Origin: Manis javanica
Lineage: Eukaryota > Chordata > Mammalia > Pholidota > Manidae
Length of the DNA: 64,000 bases
Direction: 5' to 3'
Assembly (NCBI RefSeq): GCF_040802235.1
Contig: NC_133166.1
Location: 115,272,991-115,336,990 of the forward strand
Positions 11,321-22,199 of this stretch are shown in pieces (positions within the stretch are counted from its first letter, which is position 1; every line of letters begins with the position of its first letter). Position numbers and translations under genes: made by a program. The notes beneath the pieces were generated by a model. It did no database searches, had not been told where the DNA came from, and saw only the letters and a list, made by a program, of their open reading frames with translations.

Positions 11321-13390
11321 CGCCTCCGAGTGCTTCACTGCACCGCTACCGACTCGCTGGAAGCCTGGGAGGAGGCCGCTAAACATCCCCGAACCTCAGT
11401 TTTCTCAGCACAAAGGGGTGAGGGGCCTGGCAGTTTCTTGGTGCTTGCTGGGCGCCTAATGAGAAAGCCACCTGAGACCCCCAAGAGTGCCCAGGGCGGA
11501 TCCGGGGCTTGAGGTCCTCTTGCATGTCTTGTGGTCTCACAAGAGGACCCACCTGGATTGGGCATAGCATGTGGAAAGTGCCTGTTGCTGGCTAGGTCAG
11601 AATGTTGGCAGAGCCACACTGCTGGCTGTGTGGCCTTGGATGGATCACTTTACCAGAGTCTGGGCTTCCTCAACTGGGAAACTGGGCTTACCACTGTCTC
11701 AACTAGGAGCAATATTGTAGGCTTAAGCGTTGACTGGGCAGTGCTGCCCTTTAGGGTTGTGCAGAGAGGGGATACCTAAAATCCACACACTTCTTGCCAT
11801 GCTTTTTGCCACACCTGTGCCTAGACCCAGGACAGCATCTGCCCACCAAAGGTGCCAGTTTTTCATTTACAAAGGTGCCCAAGGCCCTGCTTGACACAAC
11901 GTTGCTACTGTTAGCTCTGATGATTACCATTACAAGGAGGAGCTCAATAAATTGATCAGGAAAGTCTACCCCTCTTCTTCCCAGTGTATCAATTTTCATT
12001 GTCTTTTTAAAAAGTTTATAGTCTTCTTTGACTTGGGTGAAGTTGAAATGGACACCAGTAAAAGTGGTCATGCTATCTGGCCACCTGTGGGCAGCTCAGG
12101 CCAGGGCCAGATCCCAGTCACTTCCTGGGACACCCAAGCTGCATGTTCCAGCTAATACAAACACTTCGGCTATTACAAGGTCCTGGGCTAGCAGCCTGAC
12201 ATGGAGAATCTCCCATTTCACTCTTGCAAAAAACCTGAGATAGGATATTATTTTACCCTTCCTTACTGGCCTTACTCAGACCTTCCACCACACTGTCCCC
12301 TCCACCTGCCCCAGCACACACAATCATACAGAGCAGTTCACTCACTGCTCACTGGAGTCATGACCGTCCCCAACCTTCGCTCTTACCCACTGGAATGAAA
12401 CGGGGTAGGTTAAGGGAGTGAAGTGCCTACTGAGCTACATGTGCCCCCTTATGTTTCACAACCACCTGGTGACAGGGATTGTTAAACCATTTAACAGCTG
12501 AGGAGACTGAGGATCCATGAGCTGGGAAGGGGCTGACCTGGGCCAAAACCAGGGGTGTCTGACCCACTCCACCACCACCTCTGAGTTCTCCCTGGGGTGG
12601 TGCCTGTGCCCTTTGTCTCTCTTCCCAAAGTCGTCTGAGGTTCTCTGCTAAAAATGAGATTGGAATGTTCCCCTACCTGGTTCCCAAGAATCAGAAGAGA
12701 GAGAAACCAGAAGAGTTGGGTTCCTACTGGTTTTGTGCATGTGCGCATGCAGAACTCCCACATCCACCCAGCATCCCCATGTGGCTCCCGCACTGTGGCA
12801 GTGTGATGTTCTTAGAAGCAAGAATATGATCACAGCCCCCTACCTCAGGTGCCCTCTATCCTCTCAGCAGCCCCAGGTCTGGTCTCTGTGGCCCCAACCA
12901 GCTGTGTGGCTGGGGGCAGGTCCCTCCCCTTGGAACCTGAACTTGTAAGGCAGCTGTCTTCCACTGGGGATGATACCCTCATCAAGCTTGTACCCAGAGC
13001 CCCTTCCTTTGATTTTGTATTCCCAGAATCTCTGTCTACCTACCTTTCTAGCTCATTCCCCCGAGGAATAGTCTGGGAACAACCCCAGCAGCACCCTGAA
13101 GCTTGCCCTGGCTCTCCAGGAGAACTGATGCTTGGCCAAGATGAATAAGCCAAGTTCAGACTTGGCTTCCATAGCAATTAAGGCCCACTAGTCCCAGTCC
13201 AGCATCCCCACCCCTCATCCCACTTTTCTGCCCCCTCTACACCTGCCTCATTGGTCATCGAGCCTTTTCCCTGCCACACCTCTGCACATGTTGTTCCCCT
13301 TACCTGGGAGGTCCTCCCAAGTCCTCCCACTCCTGTCCAAGGAGAACAGCGCAGTGGATAAGGATGGGAGATGAGGGCAGGCTCACAGCC
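11321..13390. other. Intergenic DNA between DPP3 promoter and PELI3 3' end
   Basis: Mostly unique-looking sequence. MIR-like phrases occur at 11600-11700 and 12470-12520. Nothing here reads as a host exon. The open frame at 11751-12071 is entered separately. Confidence 0.4.
11751..12071 (-). other. Open frame of 106 codons, unrecognised
   Basis: An uninterrupted minus-strand frame begins MTTFTGVHFNFTQVKEDYKL and ends in a basic, Cys/His/Lys-rich tail (CGKKHGKKC). I do not recognise the protein. No splice structure, promoter or polyadenylation signal is evident, and it could be a chance frame or an old retrocopy fragment. It is recorded because its composition is more protein-like than neighbouring frames. 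Confidence 0.2.
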
Positions 13391-13394
13391 AGGC

Positions 13395-13590
13395 AGGCAG
13401 CTGTGGATCTGAGTCCTGACTTGGCTATTTCCTAGCTGTGTGACTTGGAGCATGTGCCTTAGCCTCCCTGTAAACAGAAATAGTAACACCTCCCTCCCTG
13501 GGGCACTGTGAGCATGAAATAAAAAAACCTCAGAGAAGCAGAGCCCGGTGCCTGGTGAGTGCTCAGTGAACAGTCATTATCATTAGCACA
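13395..13590 (+). repeat. MIR element
   Basis: The phrases GATCTGAGTCCTGACTTGGC, TAGCTGTGTGACTTGGAGCA and GCATGAAATAAAAAAACCTC follow the MIR consensus order. Confidence 0.65.
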
Positions 13591-13729
13591 ATGTGGGGCA
13601 CACGGTGGGCATTGGGTAATAGTAGCCCTTGTGTCACAGCCAACACTCTGGAACTGCGCATCTTCTCTCCTCCCTTGACTCTTGACTGCCCACAAATGAA
13701 ATTCTAAATCCTCCATCCAGCATGTTCCG

Positions 13730-14110
13730 TTAGCACAGCCCCACCTCCTTCCTGCCCCTGCAACCCCTCTTCTAGCCACTCAGAACCCCTCCCTCAGTCC
13801 CCTGCTGACTGCCACCTGAGCTTGTGCTCAGCCTCCCTTCTGCCTAGAACACCTGCCCCTTCCTGTGGGGGATTCTGACACAGCCACAGCAGCTCAGCTC
13901 CTATGCCACCTTCTCAGTGACGCTTCCCTCACTTGGCCACCTGCCAGTGCAACCTGCTCCACAGCCCAGTAACTCTCTGATCCTGGCACACAGGAAGCCG
14001 TGCTGTCATTAGGTAATTTCGTCTGTTGTCTACCCGACTGTGAATTCCACCAGGCAGGGAACCAGGTCTGACTGTGTCTGTCCCCAGAGCCCACGTGGCA
14101 TAGAGTCCGT
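13730..14110 (+). repeat. L2 LINE 3'-end fragment
   Basis: The order of phrases CTTCTGCCTAGAACACCTGC, GCCACCTTCTCAGTGACGCT and GTGAATTCCACCAGGCAGGG is typical of the L2 3' end. It lies just downstream of the PELI3 polyadenylation region. Confidence 0.55.
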
Positions 14111-14229
14111 GATACCCACAGCGCACAATGGGTGTCAGATTCAGGTCCCAGCCCGCCGCACATCTGTCACTCGCTCGCTTGCTTGGGGGCTGGAGACATT
14201 GCACACATGCAGGAACACATGGGATTTGT

Positions 14230-14661
14230 GAGGGCAGCTGAGCAGCAAGGTTTATAGAGGAACCCAGGGCACAGCAGGGTGAGTATCTTCAACTGGATTG
14301 GCAGGCTCAGGCACAGCCAACCTAAGCTGGAGGTCAGAAGCCCATGGCCACTTCACTCCCCCAGGGGCACAGTGAGGCGGCATGATGAGGGGTGCCCCAG
14401 GAAGGGTGGGGCATGGGAGTGGATTTCCCTCTATAAGCCCAGGACAGCTGGTGCTGAGGGCCCCATTATTCTGACTGGGGCAGGGGTAGGGGTTATGGGG
14501 GCCAGAGTTAAAGAGGGGAGGGGCACAGCCCATCCAACATGTCCATGTGGTGTGGCTACATGCCAGCAGGTAGAGTCCCACATGCAGAGCTCCCTCTGGA
14601 CTGCAGGAGGTGGGGGACCTGGGTGGGCAGGTGGGCACAGCAGCAGGGGGCCCCAGGAAGC
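14230..14661 (-). other. PELI3: PELI3 3' UTR
   Basis: About 430 bases follow the stop. The polyadenylation hexamer is probably the variant TATAAA at 14251-14256 (minus strand), as no AATAAA lies nearby. Confidence 0.5.
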
Positions 14662-15231
14662 CTAGTCCAGTGGCCCCTGGAAAATGAGGCGGACGCAGCC
14701 ATGCTCACCAGTGAGCCAGGCCCCACAAAAGGGGCAGGCAGCATGGAAAGCGTGTGTGCCGTGGGGCAGTGGTGTCTGGGCCCAGTAGCGGGCAGTTTTC
14801 TCAGAGCAGACATGGCCACAGGGCGCAAAGGCATGGCTGGGCGGCCCAGGGTCCAGGCAGAGGCCAGCCTCTTGGCCAAGCCACAGGGGCACATAAGGCC
14901 CCACAAGGCGACAAAGAGGACACTCTCGCTCCTGGGGTCCCCGCTCTCGCCGGCAGCCCCAGCCATGATAGCCATGAACGTGGCCGCAACGGACGTAGAC
15001 CCACGGCTGCTGCTTGTCAGGTGCTGTGCGGCCACGCGCCGGACTGGGGAAGGCCAGGGTGCTGAGGCCCACAGGGCACTGGGGCCGCGCCGCATTTGCC
15101 TCCTGCCTCTGGGCTTCTAGCTGCTTCAGCGTGGGTGCCCGCAGCAGCCCTGCTGGTGTGCGCCACAGCAGCGTAGCCCCACACAGGTCGATGAGGGAGC
15201 CGTCCTGAAGCATGTTGGACTCGTTTTCCAC
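14662..15231 (-). CDS. PELI3: PELI3 last coding exon with RING-like domain
   Basis: This 570-base exon encodes the last 189 residues, from VENESNMLQDGSLIDLCGAT to the C-terminal RLIFQGPLD and a TAG stop at 14662-14664. It holds all Cys and His residues of the Pellino RING-like zinc site. The long plus-strand frame opposite (14539-15120) is a by-product of its high GC content. Confidence 0.96.
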   Translation of the reverse strand: MENESNMLQDGSLIDLCGATLLWRTPAGLLRAPTLKQLEAQRQEANAARPQCPVGLSTLAFPSPARGRTAPDKQQPWVYVRCGHVHGYHGWGCRRERGPQERECPLCRLVGPYVPLWLGQEAGLCLDPGPPSHAFAPCGHVCSEKTARYWAQTPLPHGTHAFHAACPFCGAWLTGEHGCVRLIFQGPLD

Positions 15232-18200
15232 CTGCCAGGGGCAGCAGAAGGGCCTTACTGCCAAGAAGCCCCTGAACACCCTGCCGTTGGGCAGCCATCA
15301 CCCCAGCCAGGCTACCCATCCATCCCACTGAACCTCCCTGGAGATGGCACTCTGGTTGGGTGGGGCGGGCTGGGATAGAGGAGCGGGGAGGGCTGACAAG
15401 CCAGGTGGGAGGGCCGGCAGGTGCTCCCAGGCCCACACCAGTCCCTCCCTCTCAGATCAGAAGGTCTGGGCCAATATGAGGTTTTTCTAAAACATTTTCC
15501 CAGGCTCTCCCCTAATAGCTGAGGTAGGAACCCTTCCATCTGAAACACTGAGGACTCAGCCCAAAGCAGCTGTCCCCGGGTTAAAAGCAAGGACTAGAGA
15601 GCTAGACTGCCTGGGTGTGGATCCTGGCCTCTCTCGTTACTGACTCTGTGTCCCTGGTAGAGTAGCTCAACCTCCCTGTGCCTCAATGGCCTTATTCCTC
15701 AAGATGGATTCCACTTCCCAGTATTTCAACTGGTTCTCATGAATCAATCAATGTAAACACTTGGACCAGTGCCTGGAAGTCAGGTGTTCAACACATGCAT
15801 GCTAGTCAAACATTCACGTGCATGATTTTTAAAAAATAATGTTTCCCCAAATATCCTGAGTAGAATTGATGCTCTCGAAAGATAAGCCACGTTTTTCCCT
15901 GAGGTCTTGCATCTCCTGTCCCAACTCATCTACAGGAAGAGCCCTGTGGGGGCCCGTTTGACGAGTTTGGCCACATGACCCTGAACAAGCCCCTCCCTCC
16001 CTCTAGGATCTCTCCTAGCTCCTAGCAGTTCTCTGATCTGTATCATGTGGCACATTTACTGTCACCTGTGGGAACTACACCCTTTCCCACTGGAAGAGCA
16101 TAATAAGCTAAACCTGTCTGAACGGGACAGACATCACAAACTGCCAACACTTGAGGCTATAACTGCTCACACCTAGGCCAAGTGTCACCCTCATAAGAGG
16201 GTGTGATTTTGTAAGCTGCTGCATCCTTAAAGCCACTTAGTACTGCACAATGGGTTTCTGTGCTGTACTTGCCATTACCCTGTGGACCACCAGCCGCATG
16301 TAGGCTATGCTTGGGGACACTGGTCTGGTGCTCATGTAGGGCAAGTGGCACATGCCCCTAGATGGAGCCTGTTGGGGCTCCCTTGGGCAAGAGGCCTGGG
16401 GATCATCTCCTGGCTTGGGCAGTGGGAAAGGCAGATTGGCGGGCCCAGGAAGGATGAGGGGTGGGCAGGGAGTGGAGCAGGCCACCTACCAGCTTCCCCC
16501 GCTGCTGTGCTGAGCGGCTGTCCCTCAAGGTATACACATTCCCACAGACTGAGATCTCTCGCCAGACACCTGGGGCCGAGTCCTCAGAGAAGCCGCCTGC
16601 TGGGTGCATCACCAGGACCCCATTGGTGGTTAAGCCGTCCATCAGGCCGTCAGGGGTCCGCCATTTGGCCGCCCGCTCCTGGGACCACATGTGGGATCAG
16701 ATCATATCGCCAGATAGCCCTGAACAGGCTGCAAGCCAGGGATGCTGCCCCTCTACCCTCAAGGTCAGAGATGGCCCAGAGAGAACTGGAATTGTGGAAT
16801 TGGCACTGCATGACCTTGGGCATCACCTGACCTCTCTGCTCATTTGTTAAGTGGGGTTGCTAATCCCTGCACAGGTCAGAGTTACGATTACTACAGACTG
16901 GTCCATCTCTCCAGGACAATGGCCCCCTCGCCCTACCCTTAGGCTCACTCTCAGATGAAGTGCTGGTCCCTGCGTGGGGGCTCACTCACTCCAAGGAAGA
17001 TGTTGCTGGAGGCATCAAAGCCAGCGGCATAGATGCGGGCAGTATAGGGTGGCCGTCGGTCACAGAGGATGCGGCAGGCATAGCGGGAGATGGTGCTCTG
17101 GGCAGAGGGGCCCTCAGCAGCCCCTCCTCCAGGGGATGTGTCTGTTACCACAAAGTCAATCATGTTCTCCGTGGAGCGACCGATCTGTGAGGAAGGGGAG
17201 CACAAGCACAGGATGCTGTGCACAGGTCAATGCCATGGGCTGCCCACCCCAGGAAAACTCTGCATGCAGGGTCACCAAACACTGAGGGGGGTGCAGCACT
17301 ATCCCAACTCCCCAGCTCCTCTGAGGTCCCAGCTGGAGTCTCCAAGCCCAAACACCAGGGTCTGGGACTCCTTCTCTGTCTCCCCTACAGCTCTGGGAAG
17401 TACCCCACTCAATAATAACTAGTTCATTTGCTGACAGAACAGTGAAAAGGTGATACCCATGGTCTGGGAGTGCTCAAATACTAGCAGCAAAGAATGAATT
17501 TTTGCAAATATTTATATATACCATGCTAAGCATTTTATGTACAATATCTCAGTTCATCTTCCCAACCATTCCATGCGGTGGATACTATTATGGGTCCACT
17601 TCACAGAGGAGGAAATTGAGAACCAGAGAGGTTAAGTTTCTGTGGTCAGAGTCACCCAGCTAGTAAGGGATGGAGGCAGTATGACTCTCACGCAGCACTC
17701 TGAACCCCTAAGCTCTGTGGCCTCCTGCAACCTGAGTGTCTGGTCCTGGGTTTTGAATCTCGATACAGCCGCTGACTTGCTGTGTGACTCCAGGTCAACA
17801 GTCCTTGCTGGGACATCCTGCTTCCTCACCTGACAAGTAGTCACCTGCACTGAGTGGCCCTCAAGCCCCTTCCACATGGCCGTTGGTTCTTCAGGCTCAC
17901 CCTGCAATGCCTGCAGAGCTGTGTCAAGGCCTGGTGGCCCAGGGACCAGAGACTTGTGGAGGGGCCTGAGCATACCTGGAACATGTCTGTGTCGCTGTCA
18001 TGAGTGTACTCGACTATGACCGAGTGGCTCCGAGATAGTGTGTATGAGATACTGTGCTGGCCACGGTTACTCAGGGCCTGGGGAGGAGAAAGGAAAAGTC
18101 ACTTCCCAGGGTATGTGGCCTGAAATGTGAGCCTCTGAGCCAGAAGCTAGAGCCCAAGGCCCAGTGGTCACTTCCAGGAAAGGGGCAGTGCTTTACACAG

Positions 18201-21200
18201 TTACCTTCTTTGATCCCTACATCCACCCCAAGGAGGCATAGTTATCATTCCCATTTTATGGTTGAGGGAACCACAGCCAGGAGAGAAGAAACTGGCTTAA
18301 AGTCACACAGCTGGAAACAGCAGAGCCCAAATTCTAACCCAAATCTCTAAAGCCAAAGTCTTTTCCTTTGCCATTGCTGTGTGACTGCCACATCCTTCTC
18401 TGAGCCTTGGCTACCTCTAAATGATCCTCATTGTTTCCACCCAATGGATGTGGTCTGGTTGTTAAGGAAACACTTTACAAACTGTAGCACCATGTACACT
18501 GCAAGGGGTCTCCCATCAGCACCATTTCTGGTGCCCAAGGTAGTGGGTAAAGACACAGAGGGCTCCCTGCTCCAGTGCTGTGGGCAGGGTGGACTGGGAA
18601 GGTTGAAAGCTGAGACATAAGCAGGGAGGGCAGGATGAGCGCCAGGTCTGCTGGGACAAGCTGCTTGCCTTGGATACGAGTGGTGTGGAGATGTGGTGCA
18701 TGACGTCCGGCTTCACTCCATTGGCATGTGGCCGGCGGCTCAGTGCCAGGCGGCTTCGCCGGCGGCCCTTGTCCCCATTTGCCAGACATCCATTGTAGCT
18801 GTGGATATGGGGGTTAAAAAAAGGGATGCAGGGAGAGAGAGGAAGTGAGCCCTTGAGAGACTTGGAAGAAGTGCCAATCTCTGGGCAGAATGTACCTTAA
18901 TAAACAAGCCCTGGAACCACCCCAAACCAGAAGACTCTACTACATCAAATCAGTGTTTTGGGGGAATGGGGTGGGGGTCAGAACATCTTCAAAAGGCCCT
19001 TCATTCAATTAACCAGTGTTTCCTGGACACCTGAGCTATAGCTGACCAGGTGCTGGGTGCTGGGGTCACATAGATGATGCATGGAAGGTCAGTTCTGTGT
19101 CCTCAATGGTTGGGGAAGGGGATCCTCAGCTTTTCAAGGAACCTGGGTGCCACATGCCATGACCCAGGCACAAGTCAATTGTATCCTAAACCTGGAGATA
19201 ATAGAAAGGAATTCTGCCCCACGATCAGGTTTCTAGGAGAGGGAACAACTATCCTGGGCCTTGAAGAACTGGAAAGGATTCACTTTTAGCAAACTATCAT
19301 TTACTATACTACAAGTACTACTGGAAACCAGAATGAAAGGAAAAAATAGACACACAATGCCACTACCTCCATATATCCATACATGTCAAATTTCTACCTT
19401 CCTTCCAGCTCTTATCCGGAGGGAATGGTTGCGGAAGGCAAAGATGGGATGAGTCATAGCCTTGTTCTCTGCCATGTACTGGAGCCTCCTGTGTTCCTGG
19501 TGCTTCACATTATTAATTACCTAATGGAATCTGTGCAATGTCCTGCCAGGTAAGTATCTTTCTTCCCATTTTATGAATGAGGAAAATCGAGGCTCAGGGA
19601 GATAAAATAACTTGCCTGAGGTTCCAGGCTTGTAAGTGGAAAAGCCTAGATTTGAACTCGGGTCTGACTCCAGCCTGTCTTGCAGAAGCCCTGTTAGATG
19701 GAGGGCTTACCCTGAGCAAAGACCCCACTCTAGGTCTAGGGGTTTGATGAAATCAGGAAGCAGTGACTTGGATGGTGCAGTGCACTAGGGGCAGATGAAG
19801 CTGGTGGAAGGGCCCTAAACACCAGGTGGAGGGAGGCTGCACTTCATTCTGTAAGCAGCAGGGAGCCACAGATGGTTGTGGAGCAGGGAGTGACAAGGAT
19901 GAACAGCTGCCAAATCTAGACAAGGACTACTTGAATCAGAATTTTCTGGCAAGCTTGTTAAAATACAGATTCCCTGGCCCCACACATGGAGATTCTAATT
20001 CTGTAGGTTTGGGGTGGGCCCGTCAATGGGTATTTTCAATGCACTCTCCAGGCGGCTCTAATGTACACAACAGCTTCACTGCTCTGCAGAGAATGAAGGG
20101 CTTTCAAGAAGGCCTGTACCCTTGGGTCTACACTCTCCCCGATCAGTGGTCTCACCGTCAACAGGAAAGCCAGCCCTTCCTGTGGGACAGCTGCTCTTCT
20201 ACCGCAAGCTTCCCCAGAAAGGCATCATGTTTGCCCTTCTAAGTTCCTCCCACATCTAGGGGGTGGAGCTGTTCCAGACATAGGCTAGGGGTTCAGATGG
20301 GCCTGGCTTATCTCCTGACTCTTCTACTTATTATGTGACCTCTGTAAAATGGGGCTAATTTGTCAGGACCTACCTTGCAGGTCCACTGTGAGAACCAAAT
20401 GAGATTAAAGCATTTAAAAATGCTTGGCACAGAGTTTATGTATAGCAAATCTTAGTTTAGCTATTATCTTTTTTTAAAAGCATATGACATGAATATGTCA
20501 ACAGTGGCCATTATTATTTCTAAATAATTGTCATAGTGATAACATAGCTTATTGGATATTTTCTTCAGGGCACATGGCAGAGAGAGGCCAAAAAGAGGTA
20601 TGGATAGGGAGGAAGAAGAGGAGCCTGTGCCTGGTGGAAGAGCTAAGTGGGTGGTGCAGAGATCATGGCCAGGCAAAGACACAAGGAATTAGGTCTACCC
20701 AGCTACCAACACATCGCTTCCTCTATCCTGGCCTCAGTTTTCTCGTGTGTAGTGTGAGGGTCAGCTGTGGCTTAGTGAAAGCATACTAGACCTAGAGTAA
20801 GAAAGACCTGGGTCCAAATCCCAGCCCTGCCACTTACCAGCTGCGTGCCCTTGGACCAGTCACTTCCCCTCTCTGAGCCTCGGTTTCCTCACCTCCTTCC
20901 TCACAGCATCTTTGTGAAGATTGAAATGAAATAATGACCATGAAAGGGCTTGGCACAGGCCTGCCTCCCAGAACACTTGATATGTGCCAGGCATTGTTCT
21001 ATGTGCTTTACAGAAATCACCTCATTGATTCCTTCCAACAACCCTCTGAGGAATTATTATTATCATTCCTATTTATAAAATGGGAAAATGGAGGCACAGG
21101 AAGTTAAGCAACTTGCAGAGGTAGGATTTGAACCAAGCAATTTTTCTGGAGAACCAGAGTTCTTCACCCTGGTTCTCCACCCCAGACTACACACACTAGG

Positions 21201-21598
21201 TGCTCTATGAAAGGCACTGGTGTTACCTTTTCTGATCAGAAACTTAGGCAGTTAGAGCTGTCTCAGTAATTTATGAAAAATAGGAAGATAACAACTATGA
21301 ATTGAAGTAGGTTTGATCAACTCTGTCTCTCAGTCAAGAAGGTGAGGAAGGACAAAGAGGAGGTCATACATGGGGAGGGCTGGGGCCCTTGGTCTGGCTG
21401 CCCTGGGGGGTGCCTGGTGCCCTGCCCCACCTGGACCAGGGATGCTCACCCCAAGACGATGAGTTCACCATACTTGATGGGCTCCTCGCCTGGCTGTGCA
21501 TCTTCACCAGAAGAAAGGACACAAGAGCTCTGGTTCCCAGAATGCTGGAGGTCTGAGGTTCGTGGGGACCCCACTTCAGGGTTCCCTTCCAGCACCAT
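14662..21598 (-). CDS. PELI3: Pellino-3, E3 ubiquitin ligase (complete, 6 coding exons)
   Basis: Pellino-3 is a cytosolic RING-like E3 ubiquitin ligase that binds phosphorylated IRAK1, TRAF6 and RIPK2 in Toll/IL-1 and NOD2 signalling. Minus-strand coding exons are 21450-21598, 18669-18798, 17976-18077, 16990-17184, 16490-16678 and 14662-15231. They sum to 1335 bases, or 444 residues plus stop. Residues up to about 255 form the FHA-like phosphothreonine-binding region. The C-terminus carries the Pellino RING-like zinc site, seen as CGHVHGYHGWG, CPLC, CGHVCSEKTARYW and CPFCGAWL. The start is the ATG at 21596-21598, preceded by a CAG acceptor. The exon 2 to exon 3 junction gives LIVLGYNGCLA, the short isoform form; the extra exon of the longer human isoform was not found. 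The intron after exon 3 uses a GC donor. Identification is from recalled family sequence. Confidence 0.97.
15590..15790 (+). repeat. MIR in PELI3 intron
   Basis: It includes GACTGCCTGGGTGTGGATCC, CTCAACCTCCCTGTGCCTCA and a final AGTGCCTGGAAGTCAGG, in MIR order. The neighbouring stretch 15791-16489 shows nothing I recognise. Confidence 0.6.
16490..16678 (-). CDS. PELI3: PELI3 exon
   Basis: This 189-base exon encodes ERAAKWRTPDGLMDGLTTNG through SAQQRGKL. The acceptor is CAG at 16679-16681 and the donor CTG|GTAGGT at 16489. Confidence 0.95.
16990..17184 (-). CDS. PELI3: PELI3 exon
   Basis: This 195-base exon encodes IGRSTENMIDFVVTDTSPGG through ASSNIFLG, part of the FHA-like region. The acceptor is CAG at 17185-17187 and the donor GGA|GTGAG at 16989. 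Confidence 0.95.
17515..17835. repeat. Two MIR fragments in PELI3 intron
   Basis: One covers 17515-17690 (CATGCTAAGCATTTTATG, GAGGAGGAAATTGAGAACCA). The other covers about 17735-17830 (GACTTGCTGTGTGACTCCAG). Confidence 0.5.
17976..18077 (-). CDS. PELI3: PELI3 exon
   Basis: This 102-base exon encodes ALSNRGQHSISYTLSRSHSV through DSDTDMFQ. The acceptor CAG is at 18078-18080 and the donor CAG|GTATG at 17975. Both junctions are phase 0. Confidence 0.95.
18190..18330 (-). repeat. MIR fragment in PELI3 intron
   Basis: It contains CCCATTTTATGGTTGAGGGA and CTGGCTTAAAGTCACACAGC. These are the reverse-oriented MIR core phrases. Confidence 0.55.
18669..18798 (-). CDS. PELI3: PELI3 exon with GC donor
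   Basis: It encodes YNGCLANGDKGRRRSRLALS through HHISTPLVSK. The acceptor CAG is at 18799-18801. The only frame-compatible donor is AAG|GCAAGC at 18669/18668, a GC-AG intron, because the next exon must begin GCC CTG AGT. Confidence 0.93.
18802..21449. other. PELI3 2.65-kb intron with MIR and MER5-like repeats
   Basis: MIR pieces lie near 19485-19690, 20765-20960 and 20975-21140. A hAT (MER5A/MER3-like) piece is at about 19915-20080 (TTGTTAAAATACAGATTCCC). I looked here for the additional Pellino-3 exon of the long isoform and did not find it. Nothing else is recognised. Confidence 0.5.
21450..21598 (-). CDS. PELI3: PELI3 first coding exon
   Basis: It encodes MVLEGNPEVGSPRTSDLQHS through GELIVLG, 49 codons plus two bases. 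The acceptor TTGCCCAG|A precedes the ATG directly; the donor is GG|GTGAGC at 21449. Confidence 0.95.
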
Positions 21599-22199
21599 TC
21601 TGGGCAAAGTGGGAGAGGAAAAAAATAATTCTGCAGCCTCCCACCGCAGCCCTCCTCAAGGCCATCTCTGGCCTGCCGCAGGGCCACCTAGGCTAAAGCC
21701 AGAATGACCTTTTACCACCTCTGCTGCCATGGCAACCGGTTCACCTCCGCCTCTCTTAAATTGCCCAGGGTTGCTGAGATACCAGGGATAGAAGACGGGT
21801 GGGATGGAACCAAGAGGGGGGCTGCACAATGGACCAGAGGGATGTACAACCTAGGGTGGCCAGAGGCTTCCTTTTGACCAGGAACCCAGTCAGGGATGTG
21901 CTTGGAAGAGGTGCACCCCAGGAATTGGGGGCCCTTACTCCTCATCTCAGACTCAGTTCCTGTGTTTAGCTCTCAGCCCCAGGACCTCTGAGTAATCCTT
22001 CTGTCAGGTTCTTGAAATCTATTTGTTTATCTTAACCTGTCTGCCCCTTTGCAGGTCTAGGCCTCTGTCTCTCTTCTTTCCAATGACTCTGTCCTCTCTG
22101 CTGCTCTCCCTTTCGCCGTCTGTCTTACCACCCTTCTTCCCATCTCCGCCTGTCTGGCCCCCTCCCGCTCCCCATCCATCTGCCTCAGTCTCCCCATTT

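Noticed and set aside
14539-15120. Plus-strand 193-codon frame
   Set aside because: It is antisense to the GC-rich last exon of PELI3, whose own frame is clearly the real one.
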